A stretch of 41,189 nt of DNA from Actinomycetota bacterium (GTDB lineage: Bacteria; Actinomycetota; Nitriliruptoria; Nitriliruptorales; JAHWKO01): assembly GCA_019347675.1 (NCBI GenBank), contig JAHWKW010000025.1:1-41189 (forward strand), read 5' to 3'. Below the pieces are notes generated by a model. The model was given only the letters and a program-made list of their open reading frames with translations, searched no databases and was not told where the DNA came from. This document shows positions 24,973 through 32,790 of this stretch, piece after piece. Every line of letters begins with the position of its first letter. Within the stretch, counting starts at the first letter, position 1. A program made the translations under genes and the position numbers.

Positions 24973-26148
24973 ATGGTGACGTCCAACCCGGCACTGGATG
25001 AGCTCGGCGGTTACCCGCTGGCGGCCCTGCAGGACCTGGCCGAGGACCTCCGCGCTGACGGCCAGCCGGTCTACGACTTCTCGATCGGTGACCCCGACGA
25101 ACCCACTCCGGACTTCATCCGCCACGCACTGGTGGACGCGCTCGGCCCGGTCAGCCGGTACCCGACCGTGACCGGGCGGCGCGAGCTGCGCGCCGCTGTC
25201 GCCGCCTGGTTCGCCCGCCGCCATGGGGTCGAGGTCGACCCGGATCGTCACGTCCTGCCCAGCGCCGGGAGCAAGGAGGCCATCTTCCACCTCCCGCTCG
25301 TGGTCGTGGATCCGCACGGCGACCGCCGCGGCGTGCTGTGGGGCGAACCCGGCTACCCCGTGTACGCCCGCGGTGCCCAGTTCGCCGGCGGGATGTCCGA
25401 CCCGGTGCAGCTCACCGCCGAGCGCGACTGGCTGCTGGAGCTCGAGGAGGTCGACCCCACACGGCTGGCCCAGGCATGCGTGGCGTGGGTGAACTACCCG
25501 CAGAACCCGACCGGCGCTGCGGCCGACCGCGACTACTACCGCCGCCAGCTCGAGGTCGCCCGCGCCCACGACATCCTGCTGTGCTCCGACGAGTGCTACC
25601 AGGAACTGTGGTTCGACCACCCCGCCCCGTCGCTGCTGGAGGTGTGCGACGGGGACCTGACCGGGGTGCTGGCGTTCGTGTCGCTGTCGAAGCGCTCGGG
25701 GATGACCGGGTACCGGGCCGGAGCGATCGTCGGGGACCCGGAGCTGATCGCCCGGCAGCGTGTGCTGCGGCCCAACGTCGGGACCGCGCCCCAGACGTTC
25801 GTGCAGGCCGCTGCGATCGCGGCGTGGGCCGATCAGGACCACGTCGACGAGCGGCGCGCCATCTTCGCCGCCAAACGCGCGGTGATGCTGCCGTTTCTGG
25901 CGTCCCGCGGGATCGCGGTGTCCGGGAGCGACGCGACGTTCTACGTGTGGTTCCGCGCGCCCGGACGCGACGACGCCGCCTACGTCGAGGGCCTGCTCGC
26001 CGAGCGGGTGATCGCCTCGCCGGGACGTTCGTTCGGGCCATCCGGCGCCGGGTGGGTGCGCCTGGCGCTGGTGCCCAGCGCCGCGGAGTGCGAAGCGGCG
26101 GTGGAGCGGTGGGCGACGGCGATCGACGCGGGGCGGCTGCCCACCTGA
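24973..26148 (+). CDS. dapC: Succinyldiaminopimelate aminotransferase (DapC type)
   Basis: A fold-type I PLP aminotransferase of 391 residues. It shows YDFSIGDPDEPTP for the N-terminal substrate segment, SAGSKEAIF for the phosphate loop, NYPQNPTGA with the conserved Asn, SDECYQELWFD, the PLP-lysine in SLSKRSGMTGYRAG, and the C-terminal Arg in GWVRLALVPS. Its position directly before dapD and dapE identifies the substrate as N-succinyl-2-amino-6-ketopimelate in diaminopimelate/lysine synthesis. The start is ATG at 24973 (GTG at 24976 is possible) with a leaderless-type -10 box. Confidence 0.92.
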   Translation: MVTSNPALDELGGYPLAALQDLAEDLRADGQPVYDFSIGDPDEPTPDFIRHALVDALGPVSRYPTVTGRRELRAAVAAWFARRHGVEVDPDRHVLPSAGSKEAIFHLPLVVVDPHGDRRGVLWGEPGYPVYARGAQFAGGMSDPVQLTAERDWLLELEEVDPTRLAQACVAWVNYPQNPTGAAADRDYYRRQLEVARAHDILLCSDECYQELWFDHPAPSLLEVCDGDLTGVLAFVSLSKRSGMTGYRAGAIVGDPELIARQRVLRPNVGTAPQTFVQAAAIAAWADQDHVDERRAIFAAKRAVMLPFLASRGIAVSGSDATFYVWFRAPGRDDAAYVEGLLAERVIASPGRSFGPSGAGWVRLALVPSAAECEAAVERWATAIDAGRLPT

Positions 26149-26176
26149 CCCAGCGCTGCGCTCCACCCACGGTTGG

Positions 26177-26182
26177 TAGCGT
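26177..26182 (+). promoter_or_regulatory. Putative -10 box for dapD-dapE
   Basis: TAGCGT lies 26 bases before the dapD GTG, in the 60-base gap after dapC. Confidence 0.33.
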
Positions 26183-26208
26183 CGGCGCGATCGACGCGGA
26201 GGCCGACC

Positions 26209-27039
26209 GTGACCGAAGAGCTGCGCCGCACCGTCCGCGAAGCGTTCGACGCCGGTGGGGACGCGTGGGATGGGCTCGAGGTCCGCGACGCGGTCGCGCA
26301 GACGATGGCGCTGCTGGACCGTGGAGAGCTGCGCGTCGCCGATCCGCCGGCGGACGAGGACGGCGAGTGGACCGTGAACTCGTGGGTGCGCGAGGCGATC
26401 CTGCTGTACTTCCGCCAGGCCGAGATGATGCGCATGGAGGCCGGGACGTTCCAGTACCACGACAAGATCCCCGTGAAGACCGGCCACGCCGACAACGGGG
26501 TGCGGGTGGTGCCACCCGGCACGGCCCGCTACGGGTCGTTCCTGGAGCCTGGCGTGGTCATGATGCCCAGCTACGTCAACATCGGGGCGTGGGTGGGGTC
26601 GGGGACCATGGTCGACACGTGGGCCACCGTGGGGTCGTGCGCGCAGATCGGCCGTGACGTGCATCTGTCGGGCGGGGTGGGGATCGGCGGCGTCCTGGAG
26701 CCGCCCGGGGCCGACCCCGTCATCGTGGAGGACGGCGCGTTCATCGGGTCGCGGTGCGTGGTGGTGGAAGGCGCGCGCATCGGTCGGGAAGCCGTGCTCG
26801 GGGCGCTGACCGTGATCACCGCATCGACCCCGATCATCGACGTCCGCAGCGACGAGCCGTCGACCGCACGCGGCGTGGTGCCGCCACGCGCGGTGGTCGT
26901 GCCCGGGATGCGACCCCGGGACTTCCCGGCCGGGACCTACCACCTACCGTGCGCGCTGATCATCGGTGAGCGCACGGCGTCGACGGACCGCAAGACGTCC
27001 CTGAACCAGGCGCTGCGGGACTTCCAGGTACAGACATGA
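26209..27039 (+). CDS. dapD: 2,3,4,5-tetrahydropyridine-2,6-dicarboxylate N-succinyltransferase
   Basis: DapD transfers succinyl from succinyl-CoA to tetrahydrodipicolinate. The 276-residue protein has a helical N-terminal domain, a left-handed beta-helix of hexapeptide repeats, and the segments MPSYVNIGAWV, GTMVDTWATVGSCAQIG and VHLSGGVGIGGVLEP. These match the E. coli-type DapD in sequence and length and not the longer (about 317 residues) mycobacterial type. The GTG has GGAGG six bases upstream. The stop overlaps the dapE start (ATGA). Confidence 0.96.
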   Translation: MTEELRRTVREAFDAGGDAWDGLEVRDAVAQTMALLDRGELRVADPPADEDGEWTVNSWVREAILLYFRQAEMMRMEAGTFQYHDKIPVKTGHADNGVRVVPPGTARYGSFLEPGVVMMPSYVNIGAWVGSGTMVDTWATVGSCAQIGRDVHLSGGVGIGGVLEPPGADPVIVEDGAFIGSRCVVVEGARIGREAVLGALTVITASTPIIDVRSDEPSTARGVVPPRAVVVPGMRPRDFPAGTYHLPCALIIGERTASTDRKTSLNQALRDFQVQT

Positions 27040-28148
27040 CCCCCGCACCGTTCGACCTGCCCGGACGCCTCGTCGAGCTCTGCGCACAGCTGTCGGTCAC
27101 CGGCCACGAGGCGCCGCTCACCGACGCGCTCGAGGAACGCTACGCGTCGGTGGCCACGATCCACCGGGTCGGCGACAGCCTGGTGGTGGGCGGGTCGGGT
27201 GAGGGCCCCCTGATCCTGCTGGTGGGGCACCTCGACGTGGTCCCACCCACCGAGGAGGACGCCGAGGCCCGCGTCGAGGACCGTGGCGACGGAGCCGTGG
27301 TCGTCGGGCGGGGCGCGTCGGACATGAAAGGCGGCATCGCCGTGGCGGAGGCCCTGTTCGCCGATGAGGCGCTGCGCGCCCGGTCGCCGTACGACCTGGC
27401 GCTGGTGCTGTACGCCGGTGAGGAAGGGCCAGAGGAAGCCAACGAGCTCGGGTCGGTCCTGGCTGCGCTGCCGTGGCTGTCGGACGCCAGCCTGGCGATC
27501 GTGCTCGAACCCACCGATCTGGAGGTCCAGGTCGGGTGCCTCGGTGGGTTGCACGCGGAGCTGTCGATCGTCGGCCGCCCCGCGCACTCAGCCCGTCCCT
27601 GGCTGGCGGACAACGCACTGACGAAGGCGGCGCCGCTCCTGGCCGAGCTGCACGATCCCGCCCCCCGCGACGTCGAGGTCGACGGGATCACGTTCCGTGA
27701 CGTGCTCACCGCCACGCAGGCGTGGACCGACAACGCCCGCAACGTCATCCCCGGGCGCTTCACGATCAACGTCAACTACCGGTTCGGGCCCGACCGCACC
27801 CTCGACGAGGCCGAGGCCGAGCTGCGCGGCTGGGTCGCCGACCGCGCGGAGGTCACGATCGTGGACCGGGCGCCGCCCGCACCGCCGGGCCTGGACGCCC
27901 CCCTGGTCCGTGCGTTGGTGGAAGCGGTCGACGCTCCGGTCACCGGCAAACAGGCCTGGACGGACGTGGCGCGGTTCGCCGCTGCTGGCGTGCCGGCGGT
28001 CAACTACGGGCCGGGCATCACCGGCCAGGCGCACCGTGCCGGCGAGTACGTCCCGGTCGCCAACCTCGGGCACGTCCACGCGCGGCTGCGTTCTTTCCTC
28101 GCGACAGACCTCGAGACAGGCATCGCGACAGGAACGCACCAGGGGTGA
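27036..28148 (+). CDS. dapE: Succinyl-diaminopimelate desuccinylase
   Basis: DapE, an M20-family zinc peptidase, removes succinate to give LL-diaminopimelate. In 370 residues the metal ligands are visible: His in GHLDVVPP, Asp in GRGASDMKGG, and Glu-Glu in YAGEEGPEE; a dimerisation/lid domain (GRPAHSARPWLADNA) follows. The start ATG overlaps the dapD stop. The stop codon lies inside a 14-bp perfect hairpin that also covers the 3' end of the convergent tRNA-Glu gene. Confidence 0.95.
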   Translation: MTPAPFDLPGRLVELCAQLSVTGHEAPLTDALEERYASVATIHRVGDSLVVGGSGEGPLILLVGHLDVVPPTEEDAEARVEDRGDGAVVVGRGASDMKGGIAVAEALFADEALRARSPYDLALVLYAGEEGPEEANELGSVLAALPWLSDASLAIVLEPTDLEVQVGCLGGLHAELSIVGRPAHSARPWLADNALTKAAPLLAELHDPAPRDVEVDGITFRDVLTATQAWTDNARNVIPGRFTINVNYRFGPDRTLDEAEAELRGWVADRAEVTIVDRAPPAPPGLDAPLVRALVEAVDAPVTGKQAWTDVARFAAAGVPAVNYGPGITGQAHRAGEYVPVANLGHVHARLRSFLATDLETGIATGTHQG

Positions 28149-28170
28149 CGCGCGGTGCGTCACCCCTGGT
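28138..28170. terminator. 14-bp perfect hairpin shared by dapE and tRNA-Glu ends
   Basis: accaggggtgacgc (28138-28151) pairs perfectly with 28157-28170 across a 5-base loop. It contains the dapE TGA (28146-28148) and the tRNA-Glu discriminator base plus encoded CCA (28170-28167). As a palindrome between convergent units it can fold in both transcripts. There is no T-run. Confidence 0.6.
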
Positions 28171-28242
28171 ACCCCCGAGCGGATTTGAACCGCCGTTACC
28201 GCCTTGAGAGGGCGGCGTCCTAGGCCGCTAGACGACGGGGGC
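28167..28242 (-). tRNA. tRNA-Glu (anticodon CTC)
   Basis: A cloverleaf can be drawn on the minus strand: acceptor GCCCCCG/CGGGGGT (one G-U pair), D-arm with CTAGCGGCCTAGG, anticodon stem CCGCC/GGCGG with loop CTCTCAA (anticodon CTC), and T-loop TTCAAAT. The 3' CCA is encoded (28169-28167). It lies downstream of gltX and tRNA-Gln on the same strand. Confidence 0.95.
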
Positions 28243-28275
28243 GTGGGCCGGCTCGACGTGCGGCCGGCCGGTGCG

Positions 28276-28347
28276 CTCGGGGGGAAGGACTCGAACCCTC
28301 AATAACGGGGCCAGAACCCGTCGTGTTGCCAATTACACCACCCCCGA
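28276..28347 (-). tRNA. tRNA-Gln (anticodon CTG)
   Basis: Minus-strand cloverleaf: acceptor TCGGGGG/CCCCCGA, D-arm GTGTAATTGGCAACAC, anticodon stem ACGGG/CCCGT with loop TTCTGGC (anticodon CTG), T-loop TTCGAGT. The CCA is not encoded, unlike the neighbouring tRNA-Glu. It lies 95 bases after gltX. Confidence 0.95.
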
Positions 28348-28442
28348 AAGCGAGGTCCCATCGTAACCGTGCCCGACAACAGCGGCCAACCTGTGCGACG
28401 CCCGCCCGCGGCAGCCGCCGAAGACCCGGCAGGCGGAACAGC

Positions 28443-29999
28443 TCATCCTCCGCCGGCCTCGTGCGCGACCGGGATGGCGTCGCGGATGCGTTGGATGACG
28501 CGTTGCTTGGACATCAACGCCAACGACTCGAACAGCGGCGGCGACACACGCCACCCGGTCACTGCAACGCGGATCGGTTGGAAGACCTTCCGCGCCCCCA
28601 TCTGCAGCCGGTCGAGCAGGCCGCGGAGCGCGGTCTCGATGGCGGCGTCGGTCCAGTCGTCGAGCACCTCCAGGGTGTCGGCTGCGGCTTCCAACGCCGC
28701 GACAGCGCCGGGCTTGCCCAGGACGACATCGACCGCCTCGGGGTCGAGGTCGATCACCTCGGCGAAGAACGCCGGGGCGTACTGGCGGACCTCGTCGAGA
28801 CGCTGCATGCGTTCCTGCACCAGCGGGACCAGGCGGCACAGCAGCGCCAGCTCCTGGTCACCGGGCGGATGCCCGATCAGCGGCTCGCCGTAGGTCCCGT
28901 CGAGGTAGGGCACCAGCCGGTCGGCGAGCTCGTCGGCCGCCAGCTCACGGATCCGCTCGCCGTTGAACGCGGTCAGCTTGTCGAAGTCGAACGCCGCTGC
29001 GGTCCTGCCCACGTCGGCGAGGTCGAACGCCGCGATCAGCTCGTCGACTCCGAACCGCTCGCGCCCGTCGCCCGGCGCCCAGCCCAGCAACGCCAGATAG
29101 TTCAACAGAACCTCCGGCAGGTAGCCGTGCCGGGCGAACTCCTGCACGGCGGTCGCCCCGTGACGTTTCGACAGGGGCTTTCGGTCCTCCCCGACCACCA
29201 GCGACAGGTGCGCGAACCAGCGCGGCGACACCCACCCCGGGGCGCGCGCGGGGAAGCCCGCCTGCGCCAACGTGTCGTCGACCAAGCCGTCCTTGGTGAG
29301 TTCCTCGTAGAGGAGGACCTGCCTGGGCGTGACCGATAGCAGGTCCTCACCGCGGCAGACCAGCGTGATGCCCTGCGCCACGTCGTCGGCGGCGTTCGCC
29401 AGCGGGTACGTCACCGACCCGTCGGCCCGTTGCACGACGAAGTCACCGATGCTCGACCAGTCGAAGCTGACCCGACCGCGGACGAGGTCGTCGACAACGA
29501 CCTCGCCGGCCTCAGGAGTGCGGACCCGGATCGACGGGTGACCCAGCTCGCCCGGGCGACGCTCGCCACGCAGCGGTCCCTTGAGCACCGGCGGGCGCCC
29601 CTCGGCCCGTCGCGTCTCGCGGTACGCCTCGAGCTCCTCGACCGTGGCGAAGTCCTGGTAGGCGAGGTCCGCCTCGATCAGTCGGCGCACGACCGCAGCG
29701 TGGAACGGTGCCCGCTCCGACTGGATGTAGGGTCCGTACGGCCCGCCGACCTGCGGCCCTTCGTCCCAGTCCAACCCCGCCCCCCGCAGCGCGTCCAGCA
29801 GGCCGCGTAGGGCCTCGGGCGTGGCGCGCGCCTGGTCGGTGTCCTCGATGCGGAGCACGAACGTGCCGCGGTGGCGGCGGGCATGCAGCCAGTTGAACAG
29901 CCCGGTACGCAGGTTGCCCACGTGGAGCGCCCCGGTCGGGGCGGGTGCGAGCCGGACCCGCGGCGGCCGGTCGTCGCTCGCCCCGCTCCGGCCGGTCAC
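28443..29999 (-). CDS. gltX: Glutamyl-tRNA synthetase
   Basis: A class I synthetase of 518 residues. The HIGH motif reads PAPTGALHVGNLRTG (about 19-33, HVGN) and the KMSKS motif reads KPLSKRHG near residue 255; the catalytic Rossmann domain, stem-contact fold and helical anticodon-binding domain follow in the usual order. It uses a GTG start overlapping the purB stop (GTGA). The downstream tRNA-Gln and tRNA-Glu on the same strand suggest co-expression. Many actinobacterial GluRS enzymes charge both tRNAs, with GatCAB correcting Glu-tRNA-Gln; the sequence alone does not prove this here. Confidence 0.96.
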   Translation of the reverse strand: MTGRSGASDDRPPRVRLAPAPTGALHVGNLRTGLFNWLHARRHRGTFVLRIEDTDQARATPEALRGLLDALRGAGLDWDEGPQVGGPYGPYIQSERAPFHAAVVRRLIEADLAYQDFATVEELEAYRETRRAEGRPPVLKGPLRGERRPGELGHPSIRVRTPEAGEVVVDDLVRGRVSFDWSSIGDFVVQRADGSVTYPLANAADDVAQGITLVCRGEDLLSVTPRQVLLYEELTKDGLVDDTLAQAGFPARAPGWVSPRWFAHLSLVVGEDRKPLSKRHGATAVQEFARHGYLPEVLLNYLALLGWAPGDGRERFGVDELIAAFDLADVGRTAAAFDFDKLTAFNGERIRELAADELADRLVPYLDGTYGEPLIGHPPGDQELALLCRLVPLVQERMQRLDEVRQYAPAFFAEVIDLDPEAVDVVLGKPGAVAALEAAADTLEVLDDWTDAAIETALRGLLDRLQMGARKVFQPIRVAVTGWRVSPPLFESLALMSKQRVIQRIRDAIPVAHEAGGG

Positions 30000-31417
30000 A
30001 GGATCGGCTCGGGTTCGTACCCGGCGGCGTCCGGGTGCTCCTTCACGATCGCTTCCGCCGCGGCGCAGAACACCGCGACCTGCCGCGGTGCGGCACCGGC
30101 CAGGTCGATGGGCTGCTCGACCAGCGCGCTCAGCTCGTCCTCCCCCACAGGCAGGCGCTCGTCGGCAGCCAGCCGGGCCAGAAGATCGTTGTCGCCGCCG
30201 TCACGCACAGCGCGGGCGGCGGCGACCGCGTGGGCGCGGATCGCCGCGTGAGCGGCTTCGCGCCCGATCCCCTTCCCGACGGCCGCCAGCAGGACCTTGG
30301 TGGTGGCGAGGAACGGCAGCTCGCGCTGCAGTTCACGGTCGATCGCGGCGTCGAACACGTGCAGCTCGTCGAGGACGGTGAGGAACGTCTCGAACAGCCC
30401 GTCGACGGCGAGGAACGCGTCCGGGAGGGCGACGCGCCTGACCACCGAGTCGGAGACGTCACCCTCGTTCCACTGCTCCCCGGCCAGGCCAGCGACCATC
30501 GTCAGGTACCCGCGCAGGATCCGCGCGAACCCGTTGATGCGCTCGCACGACCGGGCGTTGATCTTGTGGGGCATCGCCGACGACCCCACCTGCTCGTCGC
30601 CGAACCCCTCGGTGACCAGGCCGTGCCCGGCCATCAGACGCAGCGTGGTGGCGAGGCTGGACGGCGCGGCGGACAGCTGCACCACCGCCGCGACCACGTC
30701 GAGGTCCAGCGACCGGGGGTAGACCTGGCCGACACTGACCAGCACCTCGCGGAAGCCCAGTTCGTCGGCGATCTCGACCTCGAGGTCCTCGAGCTTCTCC
30801 TCGTCTCCGCCGAGCAGGTCCAGCTGGTCCTGTTGGGTCCCGACGGGTCCTTTGAGGCCACGCAGCGGGTAGCGGGCCAGCAGGTCCTCGGTCCGCCGCA
30901 GCGCCGTGAGCAGTTCCTGTCCGACGTTCGCGAAGCGCTTCCCGACGGTGGTGACCTGGGCGGGGACGTTGTGTGTGCGGGCCGTCAGCGGCTGCGTCTG
31001 GTGGGTGGCAGCCAGCTGCGCGAGCCGCGCGAGGGCAGCGATCGCGCGGTCGCGCATCAACGTCAGCGACCGGACGATCTGGAGCTGCTCGACGTTCTCG
31101 GTCACGTCGCGGGAGGTCATGCCCTTGTGGATGTGCTCGGTCCCGGCCAGCGCACAGAACTCCTCGATGCGGGCCTTGACGTCGTGACGCAGCCGCCGTT
31201 CGCGTTCGGCGATCGACTGCACGTCGACGTGTTCGACGACCGTCTCGTAGGCGTCGACGACCCCGTCGGGGACGTTGACGCCGAGACGCTGCTGGGCGCG
31301 GAGCACCGCGACCCACAGCCGCCGTTCAGTGACCACCTTGGCTCGTGGCGACCAGATCGCACGCATCTCCGCGGAGGCGTACCGCTCTGCGAGCACGTTG
31401 GGGATCGGGTCGGTCAC
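29996..31417 (-). CDS. purB: Adenylosuccinate lyase
   Basis: PurB catalyses two fumarate-releasing steps of purine synthesis (SAICAR to AICAR, adenylosuccinate to AMP). The 473-residue protein has the fumarase/aspartase superfamily signature GSSAMPHKIN near residue 285, TSRDVTENVEQLQI with conserved substrate contacts, and the catalytic His region TARTHNVPAQ. The GTG start has GGAGG four bases upstream and follows the dodecin gene by 16 bases; the stop overlaps gltX. Confidence 0.96.
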   Translation of the reverse strand: MTDPIPNVLAERYASAEMRAIWSPRAKVVTERRLWVAVLRAQQRLGVNVPDGVVDAYETVVEHVDVQSIAERERRLRHDVKARIEEFCALAGTEHIHKGMTSRDVTENVEQLQIVRSLTLMRDRAIAALARLAQLAATHQTQPLTARTHNVPAQVTTVGKRFANVGQELLTALRRTEDLLARYPLRGLKGPVGTQQDQLDLLGGDEEKLEDLEVEIADELGFREVLVSVGQVYPRSLDLDVVAAVVQLSAAPSSLATTLRLMAGHGLVTEGFGDEQVGSSAMPHKINARSCERINGFARILRGYLTMVAGLAGEQWNEGDVSDSVVRRVALPDAFLAVDGLFETFLTVLDELHVFDAAIDRELQRELPFLATTKVLLAAVGKGIGREAAHAAIRAHAVAAARAVRDGGDNDLLARLAADERLPVGEDELSALVEQPIDLAGAAPRQVAVFCAAAEAIVKEHPDAAGYEPEPIL

Positions 31418-31433
31418 CGGACCTCCGTCGGCG

Positions 31434-31655
31434 TCATCCCAGCGTCTGCCCCTCCTCGAGGCGGAAGCCCACGTCGAGGACGACCTGGAAGTGCTGGGGT
31501 TGGCCGTCCTTGATCCAACCGCGGACCTCTTTCACCTCGAACCAGTCGAGGTTGCGCATCGATTGCGCTGCCCGGCGGATCGCGGTCCGGATCGCATCGT
31601 CGATGCCGTCCTCGCTTGACCCGACCAGTTCAATCTTCTTGTACACGTTGCCCAC
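31434..31655 (-). CDS. Dodecin family flavin-binding protein
   Basis: A 73-residue dodecin, which assembles as a hollow dodecamer storing FMN, riboflavin or CoA-type ligands. NVYKKIELVGSS, RAAQSMRNLDWFEVKEVRG with the flavin-stacking Trp, and FQVVLDVGFRLE are all family hallmarks. The GTG at 31655 has GGAGGG six bases upstream. It lies in the FAH-dodecin-purB-gltX series with short gaps. Confidence 0.93.
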   Translation of the reverse strand: MGNVYKKIELVGSSEDGIDDAIRTAIRRAAQSMRNLDWFEVKEVRGWIKDGQPQHFQVVLDVGFRLEEGQTLG

Positions 31656-31699
31656 TCGTGGCCCTCCTCGTCGCCCCTGGGACCGTAGCCGGTGGGGGG

Positions 31700-32473
31700 T
31701 CACGACCTGACCTCCACGCGGTTCTCCAGCGCCCCGATCCCGTCGATCTCGACCCGGACCTTCTGGCCCGGCTGCAGCGGTCCCACCCCCGCCGGCGTCC
31801 CGGTCAGGATCACGTCGCCGGGCAGGAGCGTCATCGCCTGCGACGCGTACGACACCAAACTGGGTGCGTCGAACGTCATGGCCGCGGTGCTGGCCTCCTG
31901 CTTGAGTTCTCCGTCCAGGTAGGTTCGCACCCGGGCGTTGAACGGGTCGAGGTCGGTGCTGATCGCCGGGCCCAACGGGCAGAACGTGTCGAAGCCCTTC
32001 GCGCGCGCCCACTGCTGGTCGCGGCGCTGCAGGTCTCGCGCCGTGACGTCGTTCGCGCAGGTGAAGCCGTAGATCGCCTCCCGCGCCTGCTCGGGTGTCA
32101 CTTGCGACACCAGCCGGCCGACCACGACCGCGAGCTCTCCCTCGTAGTGGACGTCGCTGGTCACATCCGTCGGGTAACGGATCACGTCGTAGGGGCCGAT
32201 CACGGCGGTCGAGGGCTTCAGGAACAACAGCGGCTCCGCCGGCACCCCGCCGCCCATCTCCGAGGCGTGGTCGACGTAGTTGCGACCCACACCCACGACC
32301 TTGCTGGGAAGGACGGGGGCGAGCAGCCGGACCGAGTCCAGCGGGACGGCCCGGCCGGTCCGCCGGTGCAACGTGAACGGGTGCGGCTCGATCACCGCGA
32401 CGCGGTCGTCGTCGACGATCCCGTACTGGGGGGTCGGTGATCGCGGTTCGGAGAAACGGACGATCAGGGTCAC
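31700..32473 (-). CDS. Fumarylacetoacetate hydrolase family protein
   Basis: 257 residues. The metal site of FAH enzymes is visible: Glu and Glu in VHYEGELAVVVG and Asp in CANDVTARDLQ; VGVGRNYVDHASEMGG and GTPAGVGPLQPGQKV are further family blocks. Members hydrolyse or decarboxylate acylpyruvates, oxaloacetate or aromatic breakdown products; the substrate cannot be read from sequence. I start at the GTG at 32473 (VTLIVRFSEP), with only a weak purine stretch (gaga) upstream. The frame is open to 32536. Confidence 0.88.
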   Translation of the reverse strand: MTLIVRFSEPRSPTPQYGIVDDDRVAVIEPHPFTLHRRTGRAVPLDSVRLLAPVLPSKVVGVGRNYVDHASEMGGGVPAEPLLFLKPSTAVIGPYDVIRYPTDVTSDVHYEGELAVVVGRLVSQVTPEQAREAIYGFTCANDVTARDLQRRDQQWARAKGFDTFCPLGPAISTDLDPFNARVRTYLDGELKQEASTAAMTFDAPSLVSYASQAMTLLPGDVILTGTPAGVGPLQPGQKVRVEIDGIGALENRVEVRS

Positions 32474-32637
32474 ATGCGTCTCACGACCGCGCCTGTGGAT
32501 ACCGTCGGAGGCGACGCAAGGTGGCGTGCCCGTCACGCACTGCTGTACGAACGGACATCACCGGCCACGGCACGTGCCGCGCCCTCCTTGGTAAGCCACC
32601 CCCGACGGCGGGGGCCCGACCGAACGGAGACCCGACC

Positions 32638-32778
32638 ATGACAGCGTTGCTGGCGATCCTCGGCATCATCCTGGTCGTATTCGGCGTCGCCCGGCTGATC
32701 CAGGGCGCCTTGCTGTGGGGGATCGTGCTGATCATCATCGGGTTGATCATCGCCCCGGGCGGCCTGTACTTCGGCTGA
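32638..32778 (+). CDS. Small two-helix membrane protein with APGG motif
   Basis: 46 residues: two hydrophobic helices (LLAILGIILVVFGVARLI and LLWGIVLIIIGLIIA) joined by a short turn and ending APGGLYFG. This resembles a family of small actinobacterial membrane proteins ending in a GPGG-like motif; no function is known to me. The ATG has GGAG eight bases upstream. It is divergent from the FAH gene and convergent with citramalate synthase, 12 bases away. Confidence 0.75.
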   Translation: MTALLAILGIILVVFGVARLIQGALLWGIVLIIIGLIIAPGGLYFG

Positions 32779-32790
32779 GTCGCGATCCGG

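Noticed and set aside
24898-26943. 681-codon minus-strand frame opposite dapC and dapD
   Set aside because: It is an antisense shadow; dapC and dapD show all family motifs on the plus strand.
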